Of a DNA stretch of 64,000 nt, positions 22,454 through 37,064 are shown in pieces; the stretch's first letter is position 1; every line of letters begins with the position of its first letter. The position numbers and the translations under genes were made by a program. The DNA comes from Neodiprion pinetum (taxonomy: Eukaryota; Arthropoda; Insecta; Hymenoptera; Diprionidae), in NCBI RefSeq assembly GCF_021155775.2, contig NC_060238.1, forward strand, positions 25,326,470-25,390,469, written 5' to 3'. The notes beneath the pieces were generated by a model. The model made no database searches. It was not told where the DNA came from and worked only from the letters and a program-made list of their open reading frames with translations.

Positions 22454-25400
22454 ATACATGTATGTATGTATACATACACACGTATATACATATATATATT
22501 CAACAGGATTTTTCTATACGATTAATCGCGTATTGTGTATGAAACGCTGCACGCTGCCTGTTTGTTCACTGTTGTATGCGATGTGTACATATGCATATGT
22601 AACATGGTACATGTGTATGTACATTACATTAAGGTGGCTGTGCGTTACGGGATACGCACGAGGCATGCGTCACTCTTTTCATAGTATGTACGACACTGTG
22701 TTTGGTGGGATGTCGCACACACTTGCATTTACACATTTTAACGTGCTCGCGCAGCATCGCCTATATATTTAGATGCATACGCGTGTGTCGCGCGTGTGTG
22801 AAACATTACAACGATACCAATATTACTTGAGGCTCACGCACGCGAGTAGGTAATGCAATAACAATAATAAAAAGTGTGCAGGTTGAAACAGCGTCGTGGA
22901 TGAGTCACTGCATACGTACATACTTACATACGTACGACTGTATGCATACGTGATTATACACTCTGCGAAACCGACAACGCGGACTACTTGTATTCGTCAA
23001 AGTCGCGCGATGTTGTTGAAAAAAAACTAATTAATTAAAACCCAAATTCATGCGAAATAATGACAATATAGCGAAAAGTCGGGCGTGCACAAGACGTGAC
23101 ATTTTTCACGTTTTAACGCGCGTTTTTTCATTTTTGTGATTTATCACAAATTTTTTCGTCGACATTTCTTTTTCTTATCCTCGTAATTTGCTCAGATTTA
23201 CTTTATCGTTACGCGTTGTACGACTTGGCTTCTTTTTTTTTTTTTTTTTTCGTATCCGGAGGGGCGAAGGGGGAAAGTTTGAACGTGATATTTCGCACGT
23301 TTTACGCAAATCTCGCTCAAACGTGGTTATTATTTACTCATCGAATGCAGAGATTAAAAACGAACGTTCTCCCTACGCATGTCCTCCGCTTGGTATAAAA
23401 ATAAAGGAATTACGTACTACTACGTTAGTATTGTTATGCTCGCTGCGTGAATGGCGTAAAGTTGATAATGAAAAAAAAAAAATAAAATAAAATAAAAATA
23501 AAAAAAGAAAGAAGTTGGAGGGGAGAGAAAGGCCGCGCGTTTATTAATCGACTTTATCAACATACAATATTATGCCTCTTCTAACGGATGTGCCGCCGTC
23601 GCGTATCGTGCTAGTTTAATAAACGTTTTTAGCTTACAATTAGTTTCTCTCGTTAGTGCCGAATGCGCCGATATATGTACGTACACACACACACACACAC
23701 ACAGACACACACCCACATATAGATACGCAGATACGTTCGTTATTATACATAAAGCTGTACATGAGGTGCAGAATTATTATACGTGTATCTTTGATCGGAG
23801 ATTCGCACGTATTTTAATATAAAAACACGGGAAGCTGTTGTTTTGCGATGCGGTAAGGAATTCTATTTCCGCGCGCCTCTGTGTTTAGGTATATTGGCAT
23901 ACCGACAGAGGCATACACGAGTATATATTATGCATTTATAATACAGTCCGAGGTTAATTCACCTCCTATACGTCGACGAACGCGGCCAATTTTATCATGT
24001 CACACATGCATGCATACGTACGTAGAGATACACATAATCGCAGTGAGTCATTATGCATGACGGTTTGGTGACGTAACCGTGATCATCTACACATAATTAG
24101 TTTGAATATTATTACACTACACACACACACACACACACCTATCCGACCTATCGCGCATGATTCCAGTTATGCATTATAATTACTCATATCGTGCAATACG
24201 TATGTAATATATATATATATATATGTATGTATATATATATATATATTTATGTACGGATGGGTTCGGTTGTCAACGACCTGTAGAAAATAATAGCCGGCGT
24301 GCTTGCAGTCGCTTCGGAAGCGACGATTCCCGCTACGAGGATGAGATCAGCTCTTCGCAGGTGCCTCTGTAGCATAATTATAAACGTGTGCGGTCACCGT
24401 ATTATAGGTATCACATCGGTCAATATGCATTTTCAGTCCGGGTTCTTATAGATGTGAAATTTTCATTCCTTCCGCGTAACTGATGAAAGAAAAAATAGTT
24501 TTATTAGATGGAGTTTGAACGATATTTTTCGGATTTTAAGAAAAGTTATCCTATTTTTTCAAACACTTTTATTGTAAATAACAATCAAAACAATTTTCAG
24601 TTTCTTCGTCGAATCATTTTTATTCAATAAATAGTAATTGGACACAGGTCATCAGAAAAATTATTCTTGAGTTTATATATTCTTGAGATTTTCGTTGATA
24701 GCCGTCTCAACCAAATACTTCAAGACTTATTTGTCGACGTAAAAAAAAAAGACAAAAGCAAACTTTATAAGCAATAAATCAATGTTTTCGTTATTATTCC
24801 ATGTATACCATCAAAACTTATTTGTTTAAATATCAACCTTACAAAAGACACGGGTGATGCGAAATCGGTAGGAAACCAGCTCTCGAAGAGTACACACGCA
24901 CAGAGAAGTTTTTTCGTGCAATACTGAGAACTAGGATTATTAGAGTAATTTCGTAAATAAAAGATGCTTTTACGGCAAGTAACTTTCCTGAATTTCGCTA
25001 CAAAATAGCGACATTCCGTCGAAATTTGAATACCCTTTCCGTTCGTTTGTTTATTCAATGCGGGAAGAAAAAGGGTGAGTTTGCTCGGTCGGTAAACGTA
25101 GGAGTGCTACGTGACCTTAACCTATACGATTCATATAATTATTATGGCTGTCGTCGTTGCATCCTACATAACCTATGCTCGTGAATGCATACATGGGTAC
25201 GAATATCGACCGTGCATGCGTGTGTGTGAAAATACGTGGACGATGAAACGATCGCGTTGTAAACTCGGTGAACATCGTTCCTGCTGCTACTGCTGCTTTG
25301 TAGTCTTATCCTATGTGATAATTGTACAAACTTTGTACGCAATTCTTGGTATTAACATTATTAATTGTTTACACAATTGGTTGAGATAATTGTACGTGTC

Positions 25401-26050
25401 AACGTGACGCGTTCTTGATATACTTCTCATATTTCCCCTCGAAGCTTGACTGTAGGTATTATCGTTGTTGCAAACCAAGAACAGAATGTCTTAGATTATG
25501 TCTTAAATTCTTAGACGTACCTACAATCAACTGTCTTTATTTCGTTGGAGGTAAGGTATCATCTGCTGTATAAATTACGAATTACCTACATAGTATGCGT
25601 ACGAAACAAGGAATGAATAGGTGTACAGTACATACCTGTACATATACACCTTGGAATTATGAATGGCAATAGCTGCGAATCCTTCATCCTATTCATCGAC
25701 CACGCGATAGAGAATACGTGACAAGCGATACACGTATAATCTGTATGTGCGGAATCTTGAAAAGCGCCGCGCGCGTTTGTGAAACCTTTTAAATAATTTT
25801 ATCATCGATTCACGTTCGTTGTCACGACGATGGTTAAATTCACCAAATACGTAGAATCGGTAGTATCGACCTGTACGACAATGTACTTTATCACGTAGAT
25901 TTGAACTGATCCACCGCGTGCAACAGTAACTTGACTCGAGTCATGCTTTTGACAATGAATGTTCTAATGGAAGAAAATTGATCGTTTTTTGTTTTGTAAA
26001 AACTGTCCTAACCTCAGTTATCGCAACAACTCCCACAAGCTAATGTATTT

Positions 26051-29000
26051 TACTAATTCATTGTCCAAAACTTGACTCGGGTCAATTTGTTGTTAGACGC
26101 AGGGTGGGGGGAGGGTAAATTTCGATCGACGAAATCTCGATGCGAGCATGCTTTTCATCAGCCTCGCCGACCCCTCTTCCGTCTTCGCCGGAGTCTCTGG
26201 CCGTGCCTCTCCGATACGCGGCTTTACATTCATGCTATACCACAAATGAACGAAAGCAGCCTGTGTAGTGCGGCACAAGCACGGGCAGAGCCACAGTAAG
26301 AATACAAGAATCGTACAGACGAGGCGCCCGGGAGGCGTGCAGGTCGGCCGAGGCGGCAGCGCGCGCGTGTGGTTGCTCCGTCCTTTTTTACCTCCAGAGA
26401 GGTGAGCCGTCTCTCTTTCGCGGTGGATGTGGTGTTAGTCACCTCAAGGACGTTTGCTCTAATTGGGATAGGTCGGACAGACATTAGAGTTGGAACACTG
26501 AGAGTATTCGTGCGTCGCCGGCAGCGGCACACCGAGTTTTCTGTTAATATGGCGTCAGCGGTGAAGCCTCGCCGTAGCGGCCGCAGCTGAGACGAACGAA
26601 TTTGATTTTCATCTCGCGGAGTTGAGTTTCGTTGTCCTACATCTCGGGTCGCCATTTATCGTTGTGTGAGTAATTTGCAGGAGAGAAAGAGCGATGAGGA
26701 TCGTACGCGTGTTTGCGTGAGCGAGATAGAAGGCAGGAAGTAAAAACAAAAAAGAAAGAAAAAAAAAACAAAAAAAAGAACGATGAAGGAAAATATCGCA
26801 AGGAACGGAAGAACAACCTCGCGCCCGACGACGACGACGACGACGATGAAACGTAGCTGAGAAATATACCCAGCTAACGCAGCACAGCATCGCCGCCGGT
26901 GATTGAGCGAATAAGTAAGTTACGAGAATGATGAAATAAAATCTAAAACATCCGACGGTCGGGGATTACCAACGACGCGCGGCGGATCATTTGCCCGTCG
27001 CTGGTCGCTATGCACCGCCGTGGATCTCTCGATCGATGTAGATTCGGACTCGCCGTGGTAAAATAGTTGACGCGAGCGGAACGCGATCGCAGCGCCCTCG
27101 ACGCCGGCGGACAAAAACCGCGCAGCGCGCCCGCGCGTAGTCACCTTTGTTCGACACAACCAAGACGGCGACGACGACGACGAGGACTTGACACAGGTAA
27201 AATCTGTTGCTAACCGGGCCGCACAGCCAGAGACGCCGGCCCGGAACGACCGAAGACGCATGCCGGGCGCGCGTAGTCGTGACTCGTACGTCGTACGCAG
27301 GTCGGTCGTCTCGCCGATGCTGATCTTCGTTCACGCGTGTTGGTCTCTCTCTGCGTACGGTACGCACTGCGTACATGCGTACATACATACTTGCCGAGTA
27401 CTCGAGACGATGCGTACGTACGTGCGTAAGTAAGCAACCACGTACGTACCTACCTAACTATAGCGCGCAATAGTAAGTCCGGCCAACTGCCTGGCTATTC
27501 TTTTAATAGACACCGTAGGTATAATAGTTGACAGACTAACGCGAGACGTCTCTACGGTCAATGCTTGGCACGCGACACGACGTCGCGACACGGCATTGCT
27601 CACCGAGCGTTGAATGAAATATTTTCAGAATCTATCCGTGGTATGCGGTGTGTCCTGAACGGATGTCGAAAACATCCACCTCGAATTACTTTTTGTATTA
27701 CATTGTGTGTCCGAACGAGTATTATCCTCTGCTGCAACAGAGATCACCACCTCGCGTACCGTTGTTGCACCGCTGCAAATTCTATTTTCAACATCGTATA
27801 CATATGTACGTATATACGTTCTATACACGCCGTACGGTACACAGCATAGAGGTGCTTTTATTAATCGACGATCAGCTCGCTCGCATCCACCTGTTCAACA
27901 GTTTGTTGCCTTTTACATATACTCGTCTGTTGTTTCGGTTCCTCCCCGCTACCCAACCTCCGTTTAGAATCTCTTCCCCGCATACCTGTACTCCGTTTTA
28001 AAATTAAAACGTCACGGCCCATTCCAACGTTTCTTTCATTGAGCAAAACTTCCACACATAATTCCGCGCGCCATTCGACCGCGAGTTCATTCTCCGTTCG
28101 AACAAAGAATTATTATTTCAGCTTCTCAGACCCGTGGTTTTAATAATAACGATCGACTATTCACGTGTAGCCTATAGGTGAAGACGCATAGTGTATTACG
28201 TAGAACCTGGTGTAGGTAGTACGACACTGCCTACCTACCCACTCAATGTATGTACATACATACATATGTACACGTTTAACATTTCCACGAAGATTCAAGC
28301 GCACGCTGTTGTTAGATTCTTGCCTCGCTTCGTGCAGCGCTGTGTGTGTTTACGTACACGCGTCAGACACGCGAGTATCCACGAGTACGTACGATGTAAA
28401 CGTGTGCTGCGTCGCAACGTGCACACGCGTACCCGTATTACCTGCCCGACTAGGAAGGACTGTAAAAGACTTTATACTCTCTAACCTCGAGGGTCTCTCG
28501 GACAGTACGGTTCAACACGGCGTCAAAGGGACGAGACCAGACGCACGTGTGTGCGTACCAACCGCGCAAGTGTGTTTTACGGCTAATACGCACGCGTAGA
28601 GGTCGTCCGTCCGTGCGTGCGTGTGCGCTGCCCGATGCCCATCGACTGTCGCGACTCACGGGCCTCGGGTCGGGTCGGGATTCTTCGGGGGGATTCGGCT
28701 CGAGCGACGGTGTGTCGTGTCGGTGAGAGAAGGAGCGAACAGCAGCGCGATCAGCCCGCGGCAGGCAGAGAGACCGCGGTCTGTGGTACGCTGCTGTGAC
28801 GGCGTCGGCGGCGGCGCTGGCGTTAGCGGCGAGGTGGTCGGACGGCGGAGCGGGAGGAGGGGGGAAGAGCCGAAGGCCCGCCGTCGTCGACCGACTGGGT
28901 TAGTCTCTCTCCCCGAGAACCGAGTCTAGTCGAGCGAGCGACCACGAGCGATTCTGTCGCTGACCGTATCCACGAAGGTGAGAGAATACCTTACCTACCT

Positions 29001-30240
29001 ACGTGCGTCGTCGTCGCCGAGTCGAGTGAGTCGAGAGAGCGCGAGAAGCAGCAGCAGCAGTAATTGTTTTCCGACCAACGTTCACGGAAGGAGCCTTTAT
29101 CGAAACGATATTTACTATCGTCGTTATATATCGTGTGAAACGCGAGACGACGACGGGGTCTACGCGCGGCGCGATTATGAAGTGAGGTGTGCGAACGATA
29201 GATGATGAGGAAGATTATTCGGTGGAATTATTCGCCCCGCGTCTTGTCTACTACGGTAAATATAGCGTGAATCGAACGAGCGCCGCGTTGAGTGAGGAAC
29301 AGCCGCCGCCGCACCACACAAACGCGATCACACACTACTCCCACACCCAAAAATAATAAAGCCACACGGTAGCGAGGCTCACGCGTATCTACGTGTTTTA
29401 GTGCGTGCGCGTATGCGTGCGCTGGCGTACGCGCCTGTGTGATATTATACATTCATAGAGAACGGCGCGGGCCTACCGAGGGATGATGGAACAGTGTGCG
29501 CGCGCGCGCGCCTTCTCGCGTGTATTATATACGTAGGTGCGCAACACTGCGAGAGAGGAGGCGAGTCAGTCGTGTAGCGGGCGTTGTGTGTGTTTCGCTG
29601 TGTCGCTCATACGTACACATATAGGTATAATATCCGCGTGTGCGTACGTACGTATTATACGTACTTATGTATATATATATATAAATATGTGCGCGCGAGT
29701 TGCCCAGTGACGTGATCAAGCAAACGACGGAATCGTGAACCGACCGACACACCGCCGCGAATCCAAGCGAATTCCGGTGCGGCTAGTGTCCCGGGGGCCT
29801 CCTCCTCCTCCTCCTCCTCCTCTTCCTCTTCTCTTTGAGACTTGTATGCCGGATCCTTGGCGCGTTACGAATATCGGGCTTATCTCATTTCGATGTGCGA
29901 TATGTAAGTGTACGTACACTGTACGTAAACGGAGGAATCCTACGCGGCTTGTACACATATCGCCAAGTATCTTCTGTTTATTTACCGTCGCTTTGGAGCG
30001 GCGGGTGGAACGTGGGGGGAGGAGAAGAGAGCAACCCGAGAAAATACTACGTTTCTCTGCTTCGCCGTTGTGTTTTCCGCTCCTGTTCGTCTTCCTCCTA
30101 CTCGTCGTCGTATTGTTGGTGGCAATAGTAACCGTACATGGTAGTTTTAGTTGTTGTGTAGTTGAGAGGTGAACCAGGACCACTGGTGTAACATAGTGCG
30201 ACCAGTGATTGTGTTAGTGCGACGACAACGGTGATAGTGA
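26051..30240 (+). promoter_or_regulatory. CpG-rich region, likely capicua promoter(s) and leader
   Basis: Composition changes sharply to CG-rich, with many CpG and TACG/CGTA steps, between AT-rich flanks. Two clusters look like leader exons on +. One ends at a donor-like TTGT|GTGAGT near 26664. The other ends at CACGAAG|GTGAGA at 28977, after a very GC-rich block (28600-28977). Neither contains an open frame running through its donor, so they would be noncoding. They are the nearest plausible first exons for cic, whose coding starts at 39308, and two alternative promoters would fit known long and short cic isoforms. This is inference from composition and splice sites only. Confidence 0.45.
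28600..28977 (+). other. Candidate noncoding first exon of cic
   Basis: A strongly GC-rich block ends at a good donor (CACGAAG|GTGAGAG). The left boundary is a guess because the transcription start is not visible. It is on the same strand as cic, and the next good acceptors on + that lead to cic are at 38360 and 39278. No protein frame spans the donor. Confidence 0.35.
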
Positions 30241-30536
30241 CGATGATGATGATGATGATGATGATGATATGGTGATGGTGATGGTGATGTGGTGGTGGTG
30301 CTGCTGCTGCTAGTGGCTACGAGATGATGATGGTGTTGTATCGAGTGTGGATCGAGTTTTCATCCACGTATAACCAGGTTCTTACCAACCACCGTACTAT
30401 ATCGTACTCTAGTGTACTATCTATCGTCTATTTATACGCCGACGACCATACGTGCACGGCATAAAGGATATATACGTATGTGTGTATACGCGTATACACG
30501 TTGCGTCGTCTACTATGTGCGCGTTTCTCTCTCTCT

Positions 30537-30636
30537 NNNNNNNNNNNNNNNNNNNNNNNNNNNNNNNNNNNNNNNNNNNNNNNNNNNNNNNNNNNNNNNN
30601 NNNNNNNNNNNNNNNNNNNNNNNNNNNNNNNNNNNN
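30537..30636. other. Assembly gap (100 N) inside a CT microsatellite
   Basis: Exactly 100 N replace sequence between TCTCTCTCTCT on the left and a (TC)n tract at 30637-30689 on the right. A round 100 usually means a gap of unknown size. The true array length, and any sequence in it, is missing. Confidence 0.98.
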
Positions 30637-30692
<56 letters not shown>

Positions 30693-33600
30693 CCTCTTCT
30701 CCGTACACGTATAACTTTTCTCGTTCTTTCTTTCTTTCTTTCTTTCTTTTTCTCTTCTTACACTCCGCATTCATTCCTCTTGTTACTATACGGAGACTAG
30801 ATCCGTATGCGAGTTACTTCTCTTCTTAGTCCTCGTAGTCTTGGGTCGTTGGTTGTGTTCTCTCGTGGTGATGATGCGGTAGTAGCCACCTCCTCCTCCT
30901 CCTCCACCTCCTCTCCTTCTCCTCCTGCCACATGTATACACCACATATCTTTACCCCCACATAGTTATACATACATGTAAATTCGTTCGTTCCGTGGAAT
31001 CGCGTTGCCTGCCCACAATGGGGTTTATTGTATTGTTGCAACCTCCACCTCCTACCACCGCCCTCCCCCCCCCCCCCCCCATCGGCAACCTTCGCTCTTC
31101 TCTTTCTATTACTCCTCCTCCTCCTTCTCCTCCTCCTCCTCTTCGGTCAAGATGGTGTGCCGCGTCCACCCGTCCTCATCTTCTTCTTCTTGTTCTTCTT
31201 GTTCTTCTTGCCTTGGCCCAGGGGTACACACGGGTACACGCCGGATTCGAAGGATTATTTTTATTCCTTGTCAAGCACGACTTACGCCGCACGCCCTGCC
31301 TCTCTCTGTCTATATATATATATACATACACATACATATATATATATATATCTCCGTATCTCTTTCGTATCTCTTGAACACGACGATGCTTTCTTTGTAC
31401 ACTGTATAATTCTCTTCCTACTGACGTGACGTCGTGTCTTTACGTTTGTAACACACTTCTTTTCTAACTGCATCAACGTCCCTCCATTCCCTTCCCTATG
31501 ATTTTCTATTTTCTAATCTTCACCATGCCGCCTTTAATCCCACATTATTTACGACGTGTTACCGATCGAAATTAATGCATAACTACGACGTTGTCCATGT
31601 ACGTATGCATGCATGCCAGAGAACGACGAGACACCATCTTGGTCCTCGTGTCGTTTCTTTTGTATTTGTATACTTGCAATAGTTTTGCGAAAGGAAAAAC
31701 TTGCTCGATGATTTGCTCTGCTAGCAGGCTTTGCGCTCGCTTTGTGCGTGCCAATCCCTCTTCGGGAGTATCGTAGTTGAGAGAGAAAGAGAGAGAGAGA
31801 GAGATGGATGGCTCGTAATTGCGTGATGTGTGCATCGTGCGCCACGAGTTCTGACAAGTTATTCACTCTCCGAGGGCAAGGAACTGTTGCGTTGTTGAGG
31901 TTGCTTGTTTTAAATATATTATAACCTTCAAATTCATGGCTGAAATTACGAAACTTTAATACTGGACAAACGTGGCGGGTGGCGCGGTGCGAATTTCTTT
32001 ATTTTGTGTTTTTTTATTATTCTTTTTTTATCCCCCCCCCCACATCCTTTCTTTTTGTATCCCCCTTACGTACTATTTATTTTCAATTTTTCGTTTTTAC
32101 ACGAACTGTTGTGTAAAATAGGAAGAAGAACGAGGTCGAAGTTAGTCAAGTTATCATAACGAAAACAATCGTTAATTTTCTTAACCTTACAAATGTTTTT
32201 TTTTTTAAGGAATCAAGATTTCGAAATACGAGTGTGTTTTGTCGTATTACGGCTTATACTGAATTTCGGACAATACGAAAATCGCAAGACGACAATTTTT
32301 CCTCGGTGTGAATAGTTGCGATATAACGTTTACCGTACAATGATTTACTTTCCGGACAAATCGTTATTTCACTATTTCAGGGACGTTGGAAATGCAGTAA
32401 ATTATAACAACGCAACTCTTGTTCATATTCTGAAGACTCAACTACTTCAAAGTCACTATAAATTTGCAAAATAGTGAGTGTCTTTCACCGATGTTTCGTT
32501 ACGTCAAAACCTACTAACTTCAGTACGACGAAGAAGATTAAGGGAAGGCGTTACGCGGTGTAATTTTTGCCTTGTCGTACCTTCCATCATTTCGAGATTT
32601 AAGTATCGTAACGAATTGATTGATTCTTCTTTTTCCTGTCCTTCCATTTTTTTTTTCCCCCATCCTTCTTCCCAACGAAGTTCCGACAAGCTTATACCTA
32701 CGAACGGTGTCGATATTCTTGCACAAAGCCAACTGTTGATCGTTGACCCTCTGCACTGGTTGTCTTTCGTTCGTTCGTCTACTCGTAGTGCCCGCGTTGT
32801 TCGTTACAGCTGATCGTTTGCTGATGCTCGTTTACCGTAATGACGTGTCGAAGGAATCGATCTCCGTCATACCAAGTCACGTTACTCCGAAAACCTTGAT
32901 TATATATGTAACATACCGATAAATACGTGGAGTACATGTATTTTCGAACGAAAGAAGATGTCGGTAGTTGTGTTGTAGGAATGAAAGATGAGAGAATATT
33001 CATTCGCGATATGTATTAATTTACATTATCAACATTTTTCGTTCACGATACTATTCAGTCTGGGAATAATTATCGTCGTTGTTGATTTTCTTCTGTCACA
33101 GTTGCGCGGATATTTTACTATGTTAAATGAGGTACGTAAGTGTGTACATGGAACAGATAATGAGAAAGAGAGAGAAGGAGAGATGACGATAACGCTCGTA
33201 ATAATTATCCTTTGTGGTAGTTCGATATAACATTATATTATTATATTACAACGTAATTATATGGCAGCCGGCGCAGCGCGGCATGAGATAGAAGAATAGT
33301 TGGCGAAAAAACGCGCGAAGCGTAGTTTGAAAGGGATGCGTGCAAACTAACGCGTGTGCGTATGCATGCATGGTTCTTTATCCATGCCATAGGTAACGAA
33401 TGTCACGTCGGCGCGACGCAGCTGGTGGTGTTTGTATTATAGTAAAAACTACGTAGAAATCTTTTATCGAATATGTAATGCAAGCAGTTTAAAATATGGA
33501 ATATGGAAATTCGAGATGTTTCTCGCGGAAATTTATGTGCAATGTTTGCCTACTGCAGCAACAACTGTACGTACGTATGTAGTTGCGAGCAAACTTACAC

Positions 33601-35741
33601 CCATCTGTTACTTAGTTGCATGCGCCGTGCCGGAATAGACTGATATGAGATTTCTGCGGTTATCCTTAGACCGGCGGTGACAAGTTTTTACTAAACACAA
33701 GCGCACACACGCACGCACAAATGTCTAGACTCGCCGATGATATCTGGTTGAAGTTCCGTCTTGTTTTTCTCTCTCTCTCTCTCTTTTCGTTTTTTCGACA
33801 TCGTCTGTGTCTTCTTTCCTTTTTTTTTTTCCTGTGTTTTGAATTTCGTTGCATCTCGTCATCGGTCATTTGCACCACGCGTCACGATCCAGTCATTGGT
33901 ATATAACATTTATTCGTACTATTGTTTAACTGAATTTTGAAGGGGAGGATTGTCAGATGGATCGTCTTTGTATGTACGCACGTATTACGTTTGCTTGATT
34001 AATCATTTTTTCATATAATAAAAGATTTATTCAATGGTTTCGTACAACGAATAACCGGAGTACAAGCAACGAGTCGTTTTGTGTTTGACTGCGTATACAA
34101 AGCTTTTGTAGCAGCCGCGTATGTACCTATAATATGCACGTTGGTTGTACACTCTACCGTGAAATATCATTCTCGCGGCGCGATGTTGGTTGAAACGCGA
34201 AGGAGAGTGTAAAAATAAAAGAGAGAGAAGAAAAAAAAAACTGTTATTCGTGAAAGTTTCACGTATTTAACAACGTACGGTGACGATGGAAAAACACTTC
34301 TTAATTGTTATTTTCTGTACTGTGTACGTTGTATCGAACCTTAAAGTGAGGAAGAAAAAGATAACGACGAACGAGAACGATGTAATATAAGTTTCGTGAC
34401 AAAAGTAAACAAAGAAATCTTTGATTGATTTCAGTAATATTTCTTCAATTATTGTATAAATACCGTCTGTGTACAGTAATGATGCGGTAATCGATAAGCC
34501 CAGGCTAGCTGAGAATAATTGTCCGTATGCATGTGCCGCGTGCATACACGCAACGTATTATTCCTGTGTTCGGTAGCAGCCGGAAGACAAAGTATTTTTA
34601 TTTCACATTTATGCAACGAAACATTGCGTACTCATCGTACGCTCGGGAACGCAGCAGCAGCACCAGCAATAGAGAGAGAGGGGGGGGGGGGAAAGGCGGC
34701 TAATTTTATACATCGTTTGTATATGAGACATGACGTGTATGTGTTTGTATGTATAGACGTAGCGTAAATTATGAAAACTGAATATACATCTTGCCCCCGC
34801 CCTTCACTCTCATTCTACGCGATATGCTCTATCTTTCTCATTCTCGTTTTTCACCCACTCACTTACAATCTCCTTCTCTCTCTGCAATCTGTAATGCATA
34901 ATGCGCCTAATCCATAGAGAATTCTCACGATCAAATCAATTTATTCCTCGGTACGTGATAGTTGGATGACGATGCGGCGCTGCAGCAGCAGCGGCGGCTT
35001 GAAAGAAGAGAACGTTTTCCGCGCCATGCGTGCAGCAGCGTTGATACACATTCATTTATCGTATTGCGTTGTTGTACGCACGCAGTGATGCAGATACGTA
35101 CGGTAGTGAAACGGCGTGTACCTAGCTGTCTGCTTACTCGCCCCCCTCTCGCCTCCTCTCACCCGCCTACATCTGTCCCATCAACGTATCCCAACGACGA
35201 ATGGGCTATTTTCCTCTACCTGCAGGCTGATTTATGCTTCACCAACACAGCAAAAGTAGTTAGGATTGCCGGTGGAAGAGGAGAAGGCTGCGATCCTTTT
35301 CTTCCTTCCTTCCTTCCTTTTTTCCTATACTCTACCAGTGGTTCGCAGGCCTGAGTCCCCATTGTTCCGTGTTCGTACCGAGCTATTCTCTGACCTCCCC
35401 GGCGACAAACTTGAAAGTGTACTACGATATTCGTGGGTGGAAGTATAAGTAAAACTGAAGCTAGCAGCGAAACCTTTTTCAACGTCGCTAGAATTAGAGA
35501 AGTTCGGTTCAGTTGTCATCCTGGTAATTCTACAAAAGTATCGGGGTTTCAAGGCGTTTTACCAAAAGCTTGATTTTTGGACCTCACTTCGCTACCTTAT
35601 GCGAATGAACGTTAAAATAGAACTTCAGCCTCGTGATAAATGTTTGTACTAATATGTACGTTTACTTGTATATGTAATATAATATTGTGTGATATAATGT
35701 CGCGTAATGTTCCGTGTGAGACGGCGAGAGTGGTGCGGTAG

Positions 35742-36222
35742 GCGAAATTCCGAATTTGAAAAGTTCCGTAAGTGAGAAAGTGAGAAAATTTAAAGATTTG
35801 AAGCGTTGAAATTCCGAATGACCCAAGATTTTCAGTTCTGTCAAATTCTGGCTCGGTGAAATTTCACCATTTTGATATCTTTTTTGTTTCGGATTCTCGA
35901 TATTTTTACGTTCGGAATCCTGGTCTTTCCGATTTTCGGTTTCTCTCATTTTTCACACCCACTCGTCGAGTAAACCAAGCTGCGTGAGTATATTTAAATT
36001 CTCGGAATTTTACTCCATCGAAACTTTATTTATGCGAATTTTGCTCTTGAATTTTCGGAATCTTGCATCTGGGAAGTTTGAACCGTCGGCTTTCCGACCA
36101 TTCGAACCTTCGTTGTTTCGTAAAATTGCAATTTCTATACTCCCAAGTTCCTCCAGCAACCAATTCGGAATTTGTAGCTTTTGCCACTTCTAAAATTCGA
36201 AACTCCAATCCCGCCCCGGGAG
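35742..36222. mobile_element. Foldback/MITE family A, copy 1 (cic leader intron)
   Basis: The left end reads GCGAAATTCCGAATTTGAAAA and the right end is the inverted form (TTCTAAAATTCGAAACTCC). The right half is clearly homologous, in the same orientation, to the element at 38784-39214; shared blocks include TTTTACTCCA, CGAAACTTTA, TTGAATTTTCGGAA, CCGTCGGCTTTCCGACCATTC and CAATTCGGAATT. There is no coding capacity. It is recognised as an element by the paired copy and terminal inverted repeats; the superfamily is unknown. Confidence 0.7.
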
Positions 36223-37064
36223 GGCGCAAGAGGGAGAACGAAAAAGAGAAAGAGAAAAAGACCCTTTGTGTTTTCGTTGGATGGTCTCTGCAAGACCCCT
36301 GACTCTAGTAGGTACACCCGTACGAGAACCGAGGATGGTCGCAGGTATTGGTTACAAATTGTCGGAGTCTAGACACTGCCGTTAAAAGGGCGTGTTTTTC
36401 ACCAAGGAACAAACCAGCATCGGATCTCTTTCTTTATTACATTATCCTTGGCAACTATGCCTTTCGAGTAATCGCCGTTTGCCTGCCCTTCTCCTTGCGC
36501 CTCACCGTCTTCAACTTTTAACGTATTGTACGAAGGGAAACCGACGCCCCGAACCCCCAATGTACGTACGTACCTTATACTTACGCACATACACCTGCAA
36601 CCATCTCGTTTTAAATAAATAAAATTTACAAAGTTGCATTATGTACATTGTTACTTCTACATGATATATACCTATAATATTTCTGAGAATATACGTTGAA
36701 GGTATAAACTGTTTCACTTGTTTATTCTTGCAAATTTCTCCTTCCCCTTATTCCCTCCCCTCCCCTATCCTCTCCTCTCCTCTTCTCTATTCTCGTTCAA
36801 TTTCGACGCAAACGATGCACCTTGTCTGGAACTTCCTTGTCGATCGTTGACGCTGACCTCACGTCCCTTCGTAGGTTGGAAAAGGGCAAGGTGCAGCGTT
36901 GCGTTTCGTCATACTCAATTAATTCTGCACACGTGGTATAGTCATTTCGTTGCTTTGCGTGCGAGTGTCGTTGTTATCTGCGGATGCTGTGCAGTTTTCC
37001 TTCTACGCATCACAATCGTTTTGGAATTTATATTTGGAAAAAGTTTGTATACATATGTACATGC

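Larger units (their letters stand above)
15595..26050. other. trx 3' UTR and long AT-rich spacer without supported genes
   Basis: No open frame here has a recognisable domain or splice-compatible partner. The first AATAAA motifs after the trx stop lie near 17313 and 17341, so a 3' UTR of about 1.7 kb is plausible, but many later AATAAA sites exist and the end is undecided. The rest is AT-rich with homopolymers, (TAA)n, (TA)n, (AC)n and (GA)n tracts. The insertions at 16231-16389 and 21798-22453 are listed separately. A short perfect hairpin (GTCGCTT-CGG-AAGCGAC) lies near 24308-24324. The right part could contain cic or trx enhancers, which cannot be read from sequence alone. Confidence 0.6.

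Noticed and set aside
22149..22772. 207-codon open frame on +
   Set aside because: It overlaps the right arm of the palindrome and then low-complexity TACATA-type sequence; it has no domain and no splice-compatible partner.
24342..24362. TGAGATCA, which equals the seed of bantam microRNA
   Set aside because: Only the first eight bases match; the rest of the mature sequence and a suitable precursor hairpin are absent.
26072..26655. Short open frames on both strands in the CpG-rich block, including a 13-codon MASAVKPRRSGRS
   Set aside because: Open frames are expected by chance at high GC; nothing links them by splicing to cic.
29716..30183. Overlapping open frames on both strands (145 and 155 codons)
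   Set aside because: Frames are proline/glycine-rich from CCT and GGA repeats in a CpG-rich leader region; no family similarity is recognised.
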